Shown: piece by piece, positions 25,712 through 35,391 of the stretch
Position numbering within the stretch: position 1 is the stretch's first letter
How the letters are laid out: every line of letters starts with the position of its first letter
NCBI RefSeq assembly: GCF_014673495.1
Contig: NZ_CP051006.1
Location: forward strand, 8,183,001 to 8,247,000
Reading direction: 5' to 3'
Origin: Streptomyces griseofuscus
GTDB lineage: Bacteria; Actinomycetota; Actinomycetes; Streptomycetales; Streptomycetaceae
Length of the DNA stretch: 64,000 nucleotides
Notes under the pieces: model-generated
The model's database searches: none
Seen by the model: the letters and a program-made list of their open reading frames with translations, nothing else
What the model was told of the DNA's origin: nothing
Position numbers and translations under genes: made by a program

Positions 25712-27052
25712 ATGAGCGGCGAAGCGTGGGCCGGTGCGGCGGTGGCGGGCGTCACGGCCGCGTACGCGCTCTGCTCACGGCGGCTGGCATCGTCCCCCGT
25801 GTCGTCGGCGATGGTGTTCGTCGGCTGCGGGATCCTGCTCGGTCCGGTGGCGCTCGACATCGTCGACCTGAAGCACGGCTCCGAGCCGATCATCGCACTG
25901 CTCGAAGCGGCGCTCACCCTGGTGCTGTTCACCGACGCCATGACGGTCCGAAGACGGGACCTGCGGACCGACGGCTTTCTCCCGGCCCGGCTTCTCTGCG
26001 TCGGTCTGCCGCTGAGCATCGGAGCAGGGTGGCTGCTCGCGTGGCCCCTGCTGCCCGGGCTTACCCTGTGGGAACTCGCCCTGGTCGGCGCCGTCCTCGC
26101 GCCCACGGACGCGGCCCTCGGCAAGACCGCCATGTCCAGTCCACGAGTTCCCGCGCTGGTCCGGCACGGCCTCAATGTGGAGAGCGGTCTGAACGACGGC
26201 ATGGTGCTGCCGTTCTTCGTGCTCTTCCTCGCCGTCATACCCGGCACGTCCGCCGCGCGAGAGGGCGCGTCGGGTGTCTTCTGGCGTGCGCTGGTACTCA
26301 GTTCGGTGCTGGGGTTCCTGGTCGGCGCCGTCGGCGGCCTGCTGTTGCGAGCGGCGCGGTCACGGGGATGGGTCTCGGGGGAGTGGGCGCAACTGTTCGT
26401 CCCGGCTGTCGCCACGGCCGCGTACGCACTGGCGCTCGTGGTGAACGGCAGCGGCTTCATCGGCGCCTGGATCGGCGGCTTCGCCTTCGGTTCCGCACTG
26501 CGCCGGATTCCGGCCACCCAAAGCCGGTTCCCGACCCTAGGACGCCGGTTCCCGACCGTCGAAGGCAGGCTCCCGGACACCGACCCCCAGGAGGGCCCCG
26601 ACCCCTCGCCGGACGCCCCCGACCCCGCCGCCGGTTTCACCGAGCACCTCGGCGAACTCCTCGCCTCACTCAGCCTGCTGGTCTTCGGCGCCGTACTGCT
26701 CGGCCCGACACTGGAGCACCTGAGCTGGCGCGTCGTCGGCTACGCGGTTCTCAGCCTCACCGTGGTCCGTATGGTGCCCGTGGCCCTCGCGCTCGCCGGC
26801 AGCGGGCTGCGAGGTCCCACGGTCGCCTACATCGGATGGTTCGGGCCCCGTGGTCTGGCATCCGTCGTGCTCGGTCTGCTGCTCCTTGAGGAAGAGCACG
26901 TCCAGGGAGTCGAGTTGATGGCGAGGGTCGTGGCGGTCACCGTCGGCCTCAGCGTGCTGCTGCACGGTGTCACCGCCGTCGCCCTCGCCGACCGGTACGG
27001 CGCCTGGCACGACAAGGTCAGGACGACGGGGGCTGGAGCACCGCGTCGATGA
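25712..27052 (+). CDS. CPA1-type cation:proton antiporter
   Basis: A 446-residue membrane protein with 11-12 predicted helices. Family marks are VLAPTDAALGKTAM, HGLNVESGLNDGMVLP (the ion-binding ND region), and IGWFGPRGLASVVLGLLLL near the C-terminus. A Pro/Asp-rich cytosolic insert (~residues 270-310) interrupts helices. It likely exchanges Na+ or K+ for H+ at the cytoplasmic membrane. ATG 25712 follows GGAAGG. Its 3' end overlaps the convergent fasciclin gene by 35 bases. Confidence 0.85.
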   Translation: MSGEAWAGAAVAGVTAAYALCSRRLASSPVSSAMVFVGCGILLGPVALDIVDLKHGSEPIIALLEAALTLVLFTDAMTVRRRDLRTDGFLPARLLCVGLPLSIGAGWLLAWPLLPGLTLWELALVGAVLAPTDAALGKTAMSSPRVPALVRHGLNVESGLNDGMVLPFFVLFLAVIPGTSAAREGASGVFWRALVLSSVLGFLVGAVGGLLLRAARSRGWVSGEWAQLFVPAVATAAYALALVVNGSGFIGAWIGGFAFGSALRRIPATQSRFPTLGRRFPTVEGRLPDTDPQEGPDPSPDAPDPAAGFTEHLGELLASLSLLVFGAVLLGPTLEHLSWRVVGYAVLSLTVVRMVPVALALAGSGLRGPTVAYIGWFGPRGLASVVLGLLLLEEEHVQGVELMARVVAVTVGLSVLLHGVTAVALADRYGAWHDKVRTTGAGAPRR

Positions 27053-27599
27053 CGTAGATGGTGGCGTTCGCGGCCTTGATGTTGCCGCAGACGATGCTCG
27101 CCTTCCCGTTGACCTTGAAGTCGGTGCCCGAGCCCGACGTGGTCAGTTTGCCGCCTTCCACCGTGGTGAAGGAGCCGTGGGAGAGTTCGTCCGGCGTGAT
27201 CTGCTTGTCCACTACGTGGTAGGTCAGCACCTTCTTCAGCTGCCCCTGGTTCTTGAGCAGCGAGGTGAGCTGCGACGCGGACACTTTCTGGAACGCCTGG
27301 TCACTGGGGGCGAAGACGGTGATGTGGGACTTACTGTCGAGAGTGCCGTTCAGCCGCGCCCTGACCGCGGCCGAGACCAGCTGGCTGAGCTGCGGATACG
27401 CGGCGGCGGCCTCGGTGACCTTGTCCTTGACCGTGTCGATCTTCTGGGAGACCGCGGGACACCCGGGACCGAACGTCCCCGACGGGCTGGGCGACGCCGC
27501 CCGTGCCTGGGCCTGCTGCGCCATACCTGCGAGCGCGAGCGGTACGGCGACCAGAGCCGCCGCGGTGGCCTTCGCTGTACGCATGCCGGTGAACCTCAT
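27018..27599 (-). CDS. Secreted fasciclin (FAS1) domain protein
   Basis: A 193-residue protein with a signal peptide (ATAAALVAVPLALAGMAQQAQA, cleavage near residue 32) and a single FAS1 domain: HITVFAPSDQAFQKV, LKKVLTYHVVDKQITP, and the terminal IYVIDAVLQPP. FAS1 proteins mediate adhesion outside the cell; this resembles actinobacterial MPB70-like proteins. ATG 27599 follows GGAAGAGGG. It overlaps the antiporter 3' end tail-to-tail. A 376-base divergent gap separates it from the DUF1254 gene. Confidence 0.88.
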   Translation of the reverse strand: MRFTGMRTAKATAAALVAVPLALAGMAQQAQARAASPSPSGTFGPGCPAVSQKIDTVKDKVTEAAAAYPQLSQLVSAAVRARLNGTLDSKSHITVFAPSDQAFQKVSASQLTSLLKNQGQLKKVLTYHVVDKQITPDELSHGSFTTVEGGKLTTSGSGTDFKVNGKASIVCGNIKAANATIYVIDAVLQPPSS

Positions 27600-27651
27600 G
27601 GCAACCCTCTTCCCGTGGAGGCGTGAACACTGCTGAGGCTGGGACCGCGGA

Positions 27652-27686
27652 AATCCTCGTTTCCGCGCGAATCCTCGATTCCGCGC
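27652..27686. repeat. 17-bp direct repeat in fasciclin/DUF1254 intergenic region
   Basis: AATCCTCG(T/A)TTCCGCGC occurs at 27652-27668 and 27670-27686 with one mismatch and an 18-bp period, upstream of the fasciclin gene. The rest of the 27600-27975 gap shows no gene; a tandem activator or repressor site is possible. Confidence 0.5.
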
Positions 27687-27975
27687 ACGGGGTGGGCGGC
27701 TGCCGCGCCCCGGCCCTCGGCCATTCCCCGGCTGCCCAGCGAGCGTATCCAGCGGATGCGGGTGAGCGCATCTCGAAGCCCGAGGCGACGAACACCCCGC
27801 CCTGGTCAACGCGTCGGCCTGCCTCGTTCCCGCCCGGCTGCGGCGCCCGGCGACGCGGAGCACAATGGTCGTCGGGGGAGGAGCGGCAAGGCGCTCGCGA
27901 CCGGGTGCTTAACGCGAGCGGGTACTTCCATACGCGTGACCGGGCACTCATACGGTTGAGCGAAGTGGTGTCGAC

Positions 27976-29496
27976 ATGTCCGAACCATCGCAGAGCCAGA
28001 GCCCCGCCTGGCGGCGCATCCCCGAGGACGTCGCGGGCGCGGCCGTCACGGTGGCACGGGCCGCCGGACACGCGGCCCTCCACCCGAGGGCCACGATCGA
28101 CCGCGCACGCCACCTGCCCGAGATCGTGCCCGCGCTCGGTCACGCGGTGAAACCGATCCTGACGGGCCGCATGGACGACTGGCGCGGCGAGTACGCGTAC
28201 ACCCTCGGCGAGCAGGCGTTCGTCTACGGGTTCCCGTACATCTACAACGCCCGGCTGAGGCACGACTGGGTGACGCGGCCACGGAACCCGGCCACGATCC
28301 CGTACGCGCCCGTCAACCACTTCTGGCATGCCGAGCGCCTGCTGGACGCGACGTACCGCGACGGCGGATGCCCCAACAACGACACCCTGTACTCGACGGC
28401 CTGGGTGTATCTGGGCGACGAGCCGGTCATCCTGTCCCATCCGGACATGGGCGAGCGGTACTTCACCTTCGAACTGGTGGGGATCACCTCCGACAACTTC
28501 GACTACGTCGGTCAGCGCACCACCGGTTCCGACGCGGGCGGCTTCGCCCTCGTCGGCCCGGGCTGGAAGGGCAAACTCCCCGCCGGAGTAAGGCACGTGA
28601 AGAAGGCGCCGAGCCCCTGGGTGCTCATCCTCGGCCGCACCCTGGTCGACGGCCCGGACGACGTGCCCCGCGTCCGGGCGCTCCAGGAGCAGTACCGGCT
28701 CACCCCGCTCAGCCTGTTCGGCAAGAAGGACGCGGAGGTCCCCGAGAGCCGCGACGTCCTGGTGCCCGTCCCTGTGGAGGAGGATCCGCTGGGGCCCTGG
28801 AAGACCCTCAATCTGATGCTGGCCGAGAATCCTCCGCCCTCCCGTCACCGGGTCCTGCTCCAGCAGTTCGCCCAGATCGGCATCGGCCCCGGCCTCGACG
28901 TCGAGGCCCAGCCGGAGGCCGTCAGACGCAGCCTGGCGCGGGCCGCCGCCGTCGGTGTGCCGCTGCTCAAGCAGCAGATCCTCAGCGGCGATTGGGCCGA
29001 ACTCGTCCACGGCTGGCGCTATCCGCCGCCGGAGATGGGACGCTTCGGCGACGACTTCCTCAAACGTGCCGCCGATCAGTCGCTGATCGGCGTCGCCGCC
29101 AACGACCCCGCCGAAGCGGTCTACCTGCTCAATTTCGAGGACGCGAACGGCGACAAGCTGGAGTCCGGCGGCCGGTACGAACTGCGTTTCCCCGGCGACG
29201 CGTTGCCCCCGGTGGACGCCTTCTGGTCACTGACCGCCTACGGGGAGGACATGAACCTCGTCCCCAACCCGGCCGACCGCTACTCGGTGGGCGACCGCAG
29301 CGCCGGACTGCGGCGGGACGCGGACGGCGGACTGACCCTTCACCTCCAGCGCGAGCGGCCCGAGGAGGACAAGGAGGCCAACTGGCTGCCCACCGCGGCG
29401 GACGGCACCTGGTTCGTGGCCCTGCGCATGTACCGGCCCAGCCCGGCGGTGATCGACGCGACCTGGGAATGCCCTCCCCTGGCCCGCGTCGCCTGA
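27976..29496 (+). CDS. DUF1254/DUF1214 domain protein
   Basis: A 506-residue protein. After an ~60-residue lead, DUF1254 begins (YTLGEQAFVYGFPYIYNARL, GGCPNNDTLYSTAWVYLGDEP), and the C-terminal ~110 residues are DUF1214 (FPGDALPPVDAFWSLTAYGE, WLPTAADGTWFVALRMYRP). The two domains normally occur together in proteins of unknown reaction. No signal peptide is obvious. ATG 27976 has a weak ribosome site. It stands alone, divergent from fasciclin and convergent with the phospholipase-D-like gene. Confidence 0.85.
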   Translation: MSEPSQSQSPAWRRIPEDVAGAAVTVARAAGHAALHPRATIDRARHLPEIVPALGHAVKPILTGRMDDWRGEYAYTLGEQAFVYGFPYIYNARLRHDWVTRPRNPATIPYAPVNHFWHAERLLDATYRDGGCPNNDTLYSTAWVYLGDEPVILSHPDMGERYFTFELVGITSDNFDYVGQRTTGSDAGGFALVGPGWKGKLPAGVRHVKKAPSPWVLILGRTLVDGPDDVPRVRALQEQYRLTPLSLFGKKDAEVPESRDVLVPVPVEEDPLGPWKTLNLMLAENPPPSRHRVLLQQFAQIGIGPGLDVEAQPEAVRRSLARAAAVGVPLLKQQILSGDWAELVHGWRYPPPEMGRFGDDFLKRAADQSLIGVAANDPAEAVYLLNFEDANGDKLESGGRYELRFPGDALPPVDAFWSLTAYGEDMNLVPNPADRYSVGDRSAGLRRDADGGLTLHLQRERPEEDKEANWLPTAADGTWFVALRMYRPSPAVIDATWECPPLARVA

Positions 29497-29521
29497 CATC
29501 CTCGCACCCGGGCCGCGACGA

Positions 29522-30730
29522 TCACAGGAAGCGCCGGAGCGGGGTGACCGCGACCTCCTTGGCACGTTGCAGCGCCGCCCTGCGTCTCCAGCGGCCGAGG
29601 TCGATCTCCGTGCTGCGTTTCAGATCCGCGTCGTAGTCACGGTCGAGTGCCGCGGTGAACTCCTCGTCCAGGACGGCGAGCATGACCTCTTCGTCGTGGT
29701 CCATCGAGCGGCGGTTGAAATTGGTGGACCCGATGAGGGCGGCGACCGAGTCCACGGTGATGATCTTGGCGTGCATCATGGTCGGCTGGAACTGACGGAT
29801 GCGCACACCGGCCCGCAGCAGACGCGCGTAATGATGCTGACCGGCGAGCTGGCAGGCGCGCTGATCGGTGTGCGGGCCGGGCAGCAGGATCTCGACCCGC
29901 ACACCGCGACGGGCGGTCGCGCACAGCAGGTCGATGAAGTAGGTGTCAGGGGCGAAGTAGGCGGTGGCCAGTCGGAAGCGCTCCTGAGCGGAGGCGAGCA
30001 TGACGCGGATGAGGGTCTGCATGTCCTGCCAGCCGATGCTCGCGGAGCCACGGACGACCTGCACCACCGCCGAGCCGGGCTGTGGCTGCTCCGTGAATCG
30101 GTCGCGGTCGTCGAAGAGTTCGTCATGGCACTCCGCCCAGTTCTGCGCGAACGCCGCAGCGATACCGTCCACGGCCGGGCCGCGCACCCGCACATGGGTG
30201 TCGCGCCACTCGGCTGCGTCACGGGCGTCGCCGCACCACTCCTCCGCGATCCCGACACCGCCGGTGAAGGCGGTCTCCTCGTCGACGACGAGGGCCTTGC
30301 GGTGACAGCGGTGGTTCTGCTTGAACGGCGACAGCCGCACGGGCCTGCGGAACCACGCCACCTGCACGCCCGCGGCGCTCATGAGGTCCAGCAGCCTCCG
30401 CTCTATCTTCTTGGCGCCGAACCCGTCGAGCAGCAGCCGTACCCGCACCCCCGCGCGGGCGCGCTCGGCCAGGGCGTAGGCGAAGTCGTGGGCGATCTGC
30501 CCCCGCCAGTACACGAACGTCATCATGTCGATGGTGTGCCGGGCCGCGCGGATCGCCCCGAGCATCGCGGGGAAGATCGCGTCACCGTTGCGCAGCGGCA
30601 CGAGCTCGTTTCCTTCGGTGGCCGCCACGCCGATCAGCCGCTCCAGCCGGCGGCGCAGGCGCTGCTTGCGTGCCGCCGCGTCGAATGTGGTGCCGTGGGC
30701 AGGGGGTGCCGGTACACCGTCGAGTATCAC
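29522..30730 (-). CDS. Phospholipase D-like / cardiolipin synthase family protein
   Basis: A 402-residue protein with two HKD motifs: HRKALVVDEETAFTGG near residue 150 and HAKIITVDSVAALIGSTNF near residue 320. Each is followed by Gly/Ser-Asn as in cardiolipin synthases. Without the usual N-terminal membrane helices it is a soluble or peripheral phosphatidyl-transferase/phospholipase. I chose GTG 30730 because GGGGGGA precedes it; TTG 30745 would add five residues but has no ribosome site. It reads in the same direction as the SDR gene upstream (30846-32387). Confidence 0.85.
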   Translation of the reverse strand: MILDGVPAPPAHGTTFDAAARKQRLRRRLERLIGVAATEGNELVPLRNGDAIFPAMLGAIRAARHTIDMMTFVYWRGQIAHDFAYALAERARAGVRVRLLLDGFGAKKIERRLLDLMSAAGVQVAWFRRPVRLSPFKQNHRCHRKALVVDEETAFTGGVGIAEEWCGDARDAAEWRDTHVRVRGPAVDGIAAAFAQNWAECHDELFDDRDRFTEQPQPGSAVVQVVRGSASIGWQDMQTLIRVMLASAQERFRLATAYFAPDTYFIDLLCATARRGVRVEILLPGPHTDQRACQLAGQHHYARLLRAGVRIRQFQPTMMHAKIITVDSVAALIGSTNFNRRSMDHDEEVMLAVLDEEFTAALDRDYDADLKRSTEIDLGRWRRRAALQRAKEVAVTPLRRFL

Positions 30731-30845
30731 GCCGAATCCCCCCAACGGGACAGAAAGCCGAAGTGCCGGGCTGCCTGACGAGCCCGACCGATCGGATTCC
30801 CGGCGAGTCCGGCCTTATGCCACCCCTGCGGACGGAGACCGGCCC

Positions 30846-32387
30846 TCACCCGGCCGGCCGGATCGCCGACGCGGCCGCGGGGTCCGGGGAGGGCGTCCCG
30901 TCCGCCCGCTCGGCCGCGCGGGCGATGTTGCGGGCCATGCCGCCGAAGATGACAGCGTGGAAGGGGGAGATGCCCCACCAGTAGATCTGACCGAGCAGAC
31001 CGTGCGGGTGGAACAGAGCGCGCTGGCGGTAACGGGTGCGGCCGTTCCCGTCCCGGTCGACGCCCATCTCCAGCCACGCCAGTCCGGGCAGTCGCATCTC
31101 CGCGCGCAGCCGCAGCAGCCGGCCCGGCTCGATCTCCTCCACCCGCCAGAAGTCCACCGAGTCGCCCACGCGCAGCATGCGCGCGTCCCGGCGTCCGCGG
31201 CGCAGCCCCACACCGCCCACGAGCCGGTCTGCGACGCCTCGAACCGACCAGGCCAGGGGCGAGGAGTACCAGCCGTTCTCCCCGCCGACGCCCTCGATCA
31301 CCCGCCACAGGTCCTCGGGCCGCGCGTCGGCCGGACATTCCCGCAGATCGGTGCAGAGGCTGCCGCCCGCCCAGTCGGGATCGGTGGGCAGTGGGTCGCT
31401 GGGGGCACCGGCCACCGAGGCGGAGGACCAGCGGGTGGTGACATCGGCGTCCCGTACGCGCTTGAGCGCCAGCCGTACCGCCTCGTCGAAGCCGACGGGG
31501 TGACCGGGAGGGTCGGGAACATGACGGGTGATGTCGTTCTCCCGGCACACCACCTCGTGGCGCAACGACTCCGTGAGCGGCCGGGCGATGGACGCGGGAA
31601 CCGGGGTGACCAGGCCGACCCAGTGGCTGGACAGCCGAGGGGTGAGCACCGGCACCGGCAGGATCACGCGCCGGGGCAGCCCGGCCACCGCGGCGTAGCG
31701 CATCATCATGTCCCGGTACGTCAGCACGTCCGGGCCGCCGATGTCGAAGGCGCGGTTCACCGAGGCGGGCATCAGGGCGCTCTTCACCAGCAGGCGCAGC
31801 ACGTCCCGGACCGCTATGGGCTGGATGCGGGTGCGCACCCAGCTCGGGGTGACCATCACCGGAAGCCGCTCGGTCAGATAGCGCAGCATCTCGAAGGACG
31901 CCGAGCCCGACCCGAGGATCACCGCCGCGCGCAGCACCGTCGTCGGCACCCCGCTCGCCATCAGGATGCGCCCGACCTCGGACCGGGAGCGCAGATGCGG
32001 GGACAGCTCGTGCTCGGGCACTCCGGCGGGAGTCAGGCCGCCGAGGTACACGATGCGGCGCACACCGGCGTCCGCGGCCTGCGCGCCGAAGACCCGGGCG
32101 CCCTCGCGATCGGTGTCCTCAAAACCCCTTCCGGTGCCCAGTGCGTGCACGAGGTAGTAGGCGACGGCGACCCCTCGCATCGCCACCCGGACCGACTCGG
32201 CGTCGGTGACGTCCCCGCCGGCCACTTCCACCTCCCCGGCCCAGGGGTGATCCCGCAGCTTTCCCGGCGAGCGGGCCAGGCAGCGCACCCGGTACCCGGC
32301 TGCCAGCAGTTCGGGCACGAGCCGGCCGCCGATGTAGCCGGTGGCTCCGGTCACCAGGCACAGGGGCTTCCGCTCCGTCGTCTCCAT
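30846..32387 (-). CDS. SDR-type NAD(P)-binding protein with DUF2867 domain
   Basis: A 513-residue two-domain protein. The N-terminal half is an extended SDR fold (CLVTGATGYIGGRLVPELLA, YYLVHALGTGRGFEDTDREG), and the C-terminal ~150 residues are DUF2867 (SVDFWRVEEIEPGRLLRLRA, RYRQRALFHPHGLLGQIYWW). ATG 32387 follows GGAGGAG by six bases. Members are widespread in actinobacteria with no settled substrate. The gene is divergent from a MarR regulator, which probably controls it. Confidence 0.85.
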   Translation of the reverse strand: METTERKPLCLVTGATGYIGGRLVPELLAAGYRVRCLARSPGKLRDHPWAGEVEVAGGDVTDAESVRVAMRGVAVAYYLVHALGTGRGFEDTDREGARVFGAQAADAGVRRIVYLGGLTPAGVPEHELSPHLRSRSEVGRILMASGVPTTVLRAAVILGSGSASFEMLRYLTERLPVMVTPSWVRTRIQPIAVRDVLRLLVKSALMPASVNRAFDIGGPDVLTYRDMMMRYAAVAGLPRRVILPVPVLTPRLSSHWVGLVTPVPASIARPLTESLRHEVVCRENDITRHVPDPPGHPVGFDEAVRLALKRVRDADVTTRWSSASVAGAPSDPLPTDPDWAGGSLCTDLRECPADARPEDLWRVIEGVGGENGWYSSPLAWSVRGVADRLVGGVGLRRGRRDARMLRVGDSVDFWRVEEIEPGRLLRLRAEMRLPGLAWLEMGVDRDGNGRTRYRQRALFHPHGLLGQIYWWGISPFHAVIFGGMARNIARAAERADGTPSPDPAAASAIRPAG

Positions 32388-32494
32388 GACTTCTCCTCCC
32401 GACAAGAGGTCCGGCCGTCCGCATTGTTCGGCCGTGGCACCGGATGCGGATGCGGCCCAGCGGAGATCCGTGCCCGCCCCGGTACGATGCGCCG

Positions 32495-33088
32495 ATGGAC
32501 ACGGAGACGAGCGGAGGGCACCGGGCGCGACCGCAGGGTGGGGCCGCCGACGGCGTGCCCCCTGCCGTCGGCGGCCCGCGCGCCGCGGCCGCGGGTGGCG
32601 CCGCCGAGGGCGCGTCCGCCGATGGCCTCCCGCCGTTCTCGGGCGACCTGGCGGCCTTCGCGGTACAGCTGCGTCGCATGCACGGTGAGGTCGGCCGGGT
32701 CATCCAGCAGTACGCCGCCCGGCAGAACCTGCATGTCACCGACGTCCAGGCGCTGGCCGCCATCCTCGACGCGCCCGAGCCGATGACACCCACCGGGCTG
32801 CGCGCCGTGCTGGGCCTGACCTCCGGTGCGGTCACCGCCTGCGTCGACCGGCTCGAACGCGCCGGTCAGGTCCGCCGGGTGCGCGAGGACACCGATCGCC
32901 GGGTGGTGCACCTCCATTACGCCGCCGCCGCCCGCGCCGCAGCCCGCACCCACTTCCGTCCCCTCGCCGACGCCTTGATCCGGTCCGGTGCGGACTTCGA
33001 CGAGCACGAGCTGACGGTGGTCCTGCGGTTCCTTGCCGCCCTGAACGACGCCCTCGCCGAGGTCCCCGGGCTGGCCGCCGACCGCTGA
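32495..33088 (+). CDS. MarR-family transcriptional regulator
   Basis: A 197-residue regulator. A long Gly/Ala/Pro-rich N-terminal arm (~50 residues) precedes the winged HTH (LHVTDVQALAAILDAPEPMT, GLRAVLGLTSGAVTACVDRL) with the wing VREDTDRRVVHLHY. MarR proteins usually sense small phenolic or oxidative signals and repress neighbours. It lies between the divergent SDR gene and the downstream MMPL exporter, and either or both could be targets. The ribosome site at ATG 32495 is weak. Confidence 0.85.
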   Translation: MDTETSGGHRARPQGGAADGVPPAVGGPRAAAAGGAAEGASADGLPPFSGDLAAFAVQLRRMHGEVGRVIQQYAARQNLHVTDVQALAAILDAPEPMTPTGLRAVLGLTSGAVTACVDRLERAGQVRRVREDTDRRVVHLHYAAAARAAARTHFRPLADALIRSGADFDEHELTVVLRFLAALNDALAEVPGLAADR

Positions 33089-33160
33089 GGCGGTTCGACG
33101 CGATCTCGGCGGCAGGTGCATCCGATCCATGGGCATCCGGGGAAGAGCCCTGTGACATTT

Positions 33161-33197
33161 CAATGAGATATTGCTTGACCATTGAGATTGTTCATTG
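33161..33197. promoter_or_regulatory. AT-rich inverted-repeat region before the MMPL gene
   Basis: CAATGA (33161-33166) and TCATTG (33192-33197) form perfect 6-bp arms around an AT-rich stretch containing TTGACC at 33175-33180, a good -35-like hexamer. The sequence also contains shorter CAAT/ATTG pairs. It is the natural place for a MarR operator controlling the exporter; the exact operator cannot be fixed. Confidence 0.4.
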
Positions 33198-33237
33198 TCG
33201 AGGTTCTTAGCCGTCCGTTCCGACTCCGAGGAGTCAC

Positions 33238-35364
33238 ATGACACCCGCGCACCGCCCGCCCCGCGGCCTCGTCCCCATCACACTGATCGCCGTATGGCTG
33301 GTGGTCGGGGCGTTGCTCGGGCCCTTCGCCGGTCGGCTCGGCGAGGTCGCCACCAACGACCAGGCCGCCTTCCTGCCGCGCAGCGCCGAGTCCACCCGAG
33401 TCCTGCGCGAGCAGTCCGCCTTCCAGCAGCGCGAGACCCTGCCGGTCATCGTGCTGTGGACCGCCGACGACGGGAAGGCCGTCAGCGGGCGGCAGCGGAC
33501 GGCCACGGCGGTGATGGCCGGGCTCACCGGTGAACCCGGCATGGCCGGATCCCCTTCGCCCGCCCTGCCCTCGCGCGACCACGCCGCCCTCCAGGCCGTC
33601 GTGCCGCTGCGTCCCGAACTGGGCGACCGGCTCGCGCCCACGCTGGAACGGGTGCGGGCAGCGGCGGAGAAGGTGCCCGGCACCCAGGTACGGCTGGCAG
33701 GGCCGGCCGCGACCCAGACCGATCTGGCGGACGCCTTCTCCGGCATCGACGGGGTCTTGCTCGCGGTCGCCCTGGCCGCGGTGCTCCTCATCCTGCTGCT
33801 GGTCTACCGCTCCCTGCTGCTGCCGCTCGTGGTCATCGCCGGTGCGGTGTTCGCGCTGGGACTGGCCTGCGCCGTCGTCTACGCCCTGGCCGACCACGGC
33901 CTGGTCCGCGTCGACGGCCAGGTGCAGGGCATCCTCTCGATCCTCGTCATCGGTGCCGCGACGGACTACGCGCTCCTGGTCACCGCCCGCTGCCGGGAGG
34001 AACTCACCGTGGGCCGGGACCGGTACGAAGCCGCACGAGCCGCCGTACGCCGCTCGGCACCGGCCGTCCTTGCCAGCGCGGGCACCGTCGCCCTCGGGCT
34101 GATCGCCCTGCTGCTGAGCGACCTCACCAACAACCGGGCCCTCGGACCGGTCGGCGCCGTCGGCATCGCCTGCGCCGCCCTGAGCGCGCTCACCTTCCTG
34201 CCCGCCGCCTTGGCCCTCCTGGGTCGCCGCGCCTACTGGCCGGCCAGGCCCGGGAGCGCGGCCGGGACCAACGGTCTGTGGCAGCGCGTCGCCGGCCTGG
34301 TCGACCGGAGGCCGCGCCGGGTGTGGGCGCTCGCCCTGACCGGACTGCTCGTCTGCTCGGCGGGCGCCCTCACCCTGGACTCGCGGGGCGTGCCGCTGGA
34401 CGAGACGTTCGTACGGCACGTACCGTCAGTCGCCGCGCAGCAGACCCTGGCCCGCCATTTCCCGGCCGGTGCGGGCACCCCTGTGGTGGTCATCGCCGAC
34501 GCCGCCTCCGCCGACCGTGTGGAGCGCACCGTACGCGACACCGCGGGCGTCGCGGCGGTGACCGCGACCGGCGCCCAGGGCCGCCCGGCCGCCGATCCCC
34601 AGGCGGTGAACGGCAGGGTCAGGTTCGAAGCGACCGCGAAGGCGGCACCCGACACCCAGACCGCCCGTGACACCGTGGCCCGGATGCGCACGGCGCTGCA
34701 CGCGCTGCCCGGCGCGCACGCACGGGTCGGCGGCTACACGGCGCAGCAGTACGACACCCTGCGCGCGGCCGAACGCGACCGCATGGTCATCGTCCCGGTG
34801 GTGCTCGCCGTCATCCTGATCATCCTCGTGCTGCTGCTGCGCTCCCTCGCCGTGCCGGTCCTGCTGGTGCTGACCGTCGCCCTCAACTTCACGGCGACCC
34901 TCGGGGTGGCGGCGCTGGTCTTCCGCGACCTGTTCGGCCTCAGTGGCACCGATCCGTCGGTGCCGCTGTACGGGTTCGTCTTCCTGGTCGCCCTGGGCGT
35001 CGACTACAACATCTTCCTGATGTCCCGGGTCCGCGAGGAGATGCTGCGGCACGGGACCCGCGAGGGCATCCGCCGCGGGCTCGTCACCACCGGCGGAGTC
35101 ATCACCTCCGCAGGAGTGGTCCTCGCGGCCACCTTCGCCGCGCTCGGTGTGATCCCTCTGGCGTTCCTGGTTCAGATCGCCTTCATCGTCGCCTTCGGGG
35201 TGCTGCTGGACACCCTGGTGGTGCGCTCCCTGCTGGTGCCGGCGCTCGTGCGGGACGCGGGGGACCGGGTGTGGTGGCCCACCGGGCCCGGCCCCGCGGA
35301 GGCGGACGGCCGCACCGCGGCGGCGGGGCGGTCGGTCGCCCTGCCGGACCAGGACCGCGCCTGA
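33238..35364 (+). CDS. MMPL/RND-superfamily transporter
   Basis: A 708-residue membrane protein with the MMPL layout: one helix, a large extracytoplasmic loop, a five-helix block with GAATDYALLVTARCREEL, then the same pattern repeated with LGVDYNIFLMSRVREEM. Proton-driven export of lipids or hydrophobic drugs is the family role. ATG 33238 follows GAGGAG. A MarR gene lies directly upstream, suggesting substrate-responsive efflux. The light-response sigma gene is 121 bases downstream and probably separate. Confidence 0.9.
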   Translation: MTPAHRPPRGLVPITLIAVWLVVGALLGPFAGRLGEVATNDQAAFLPRSAESTRVLREQSAFQQRETLPVIVLWTADDGKAVSGRQRTATAVMAGLTGEPGMAGSPSPALPSRDHAALQAVVPLRPELGDRLAPTLERVRAAAEKVPGTQVRLAGPAATQTDLADAFSGIDGVLLAVALAAVLLILLLVYRSLLLPLVVIAGAVFALGLACAVVYALADHGLVRVDGQVQGILSILVIGAATDYALLVTARCREELTVGRDRYEAARAAVRRSAPAVLASAGTVALGLIALLLSDLTNNRALGPVGAVGIACAALSALTFLPAALALLGRRAYWPARPGSAAGTNGLWQRVAGLVDRRPRRVWALALTGLLVCSAGALTLDSRGVPLDETFVRHVPSVAAQQTLARHFPAGAGTPVVVIADAASADRVERTVRDTAGVAAVTATGAQGRPAADPQAVNGRVRFEATAKAAPDTQTARDTVARMRTALHALPGAHARVGGYTAQQYDTLRAAERDRMVIVPVVLAVILIILVLLLRSLAVPVLLVLTVALNFTATLGVAALVFRDLFGLSGTDPSVPLYGFVFLVALGVDYNIFLMSRVREEMLRHGTREGIRRGLVTTGGVITSAGVVLAATFAALGVIPLAFLVQIAFIVAFGVLLDTLVVRSLLVPALVRDAGDRVWWPTGPGPAEADGRTAAAGRSVALPDQDRA

Positions 35365-35391
35365 CGGACGCGGGGCGCCCGCGTCCGCACC

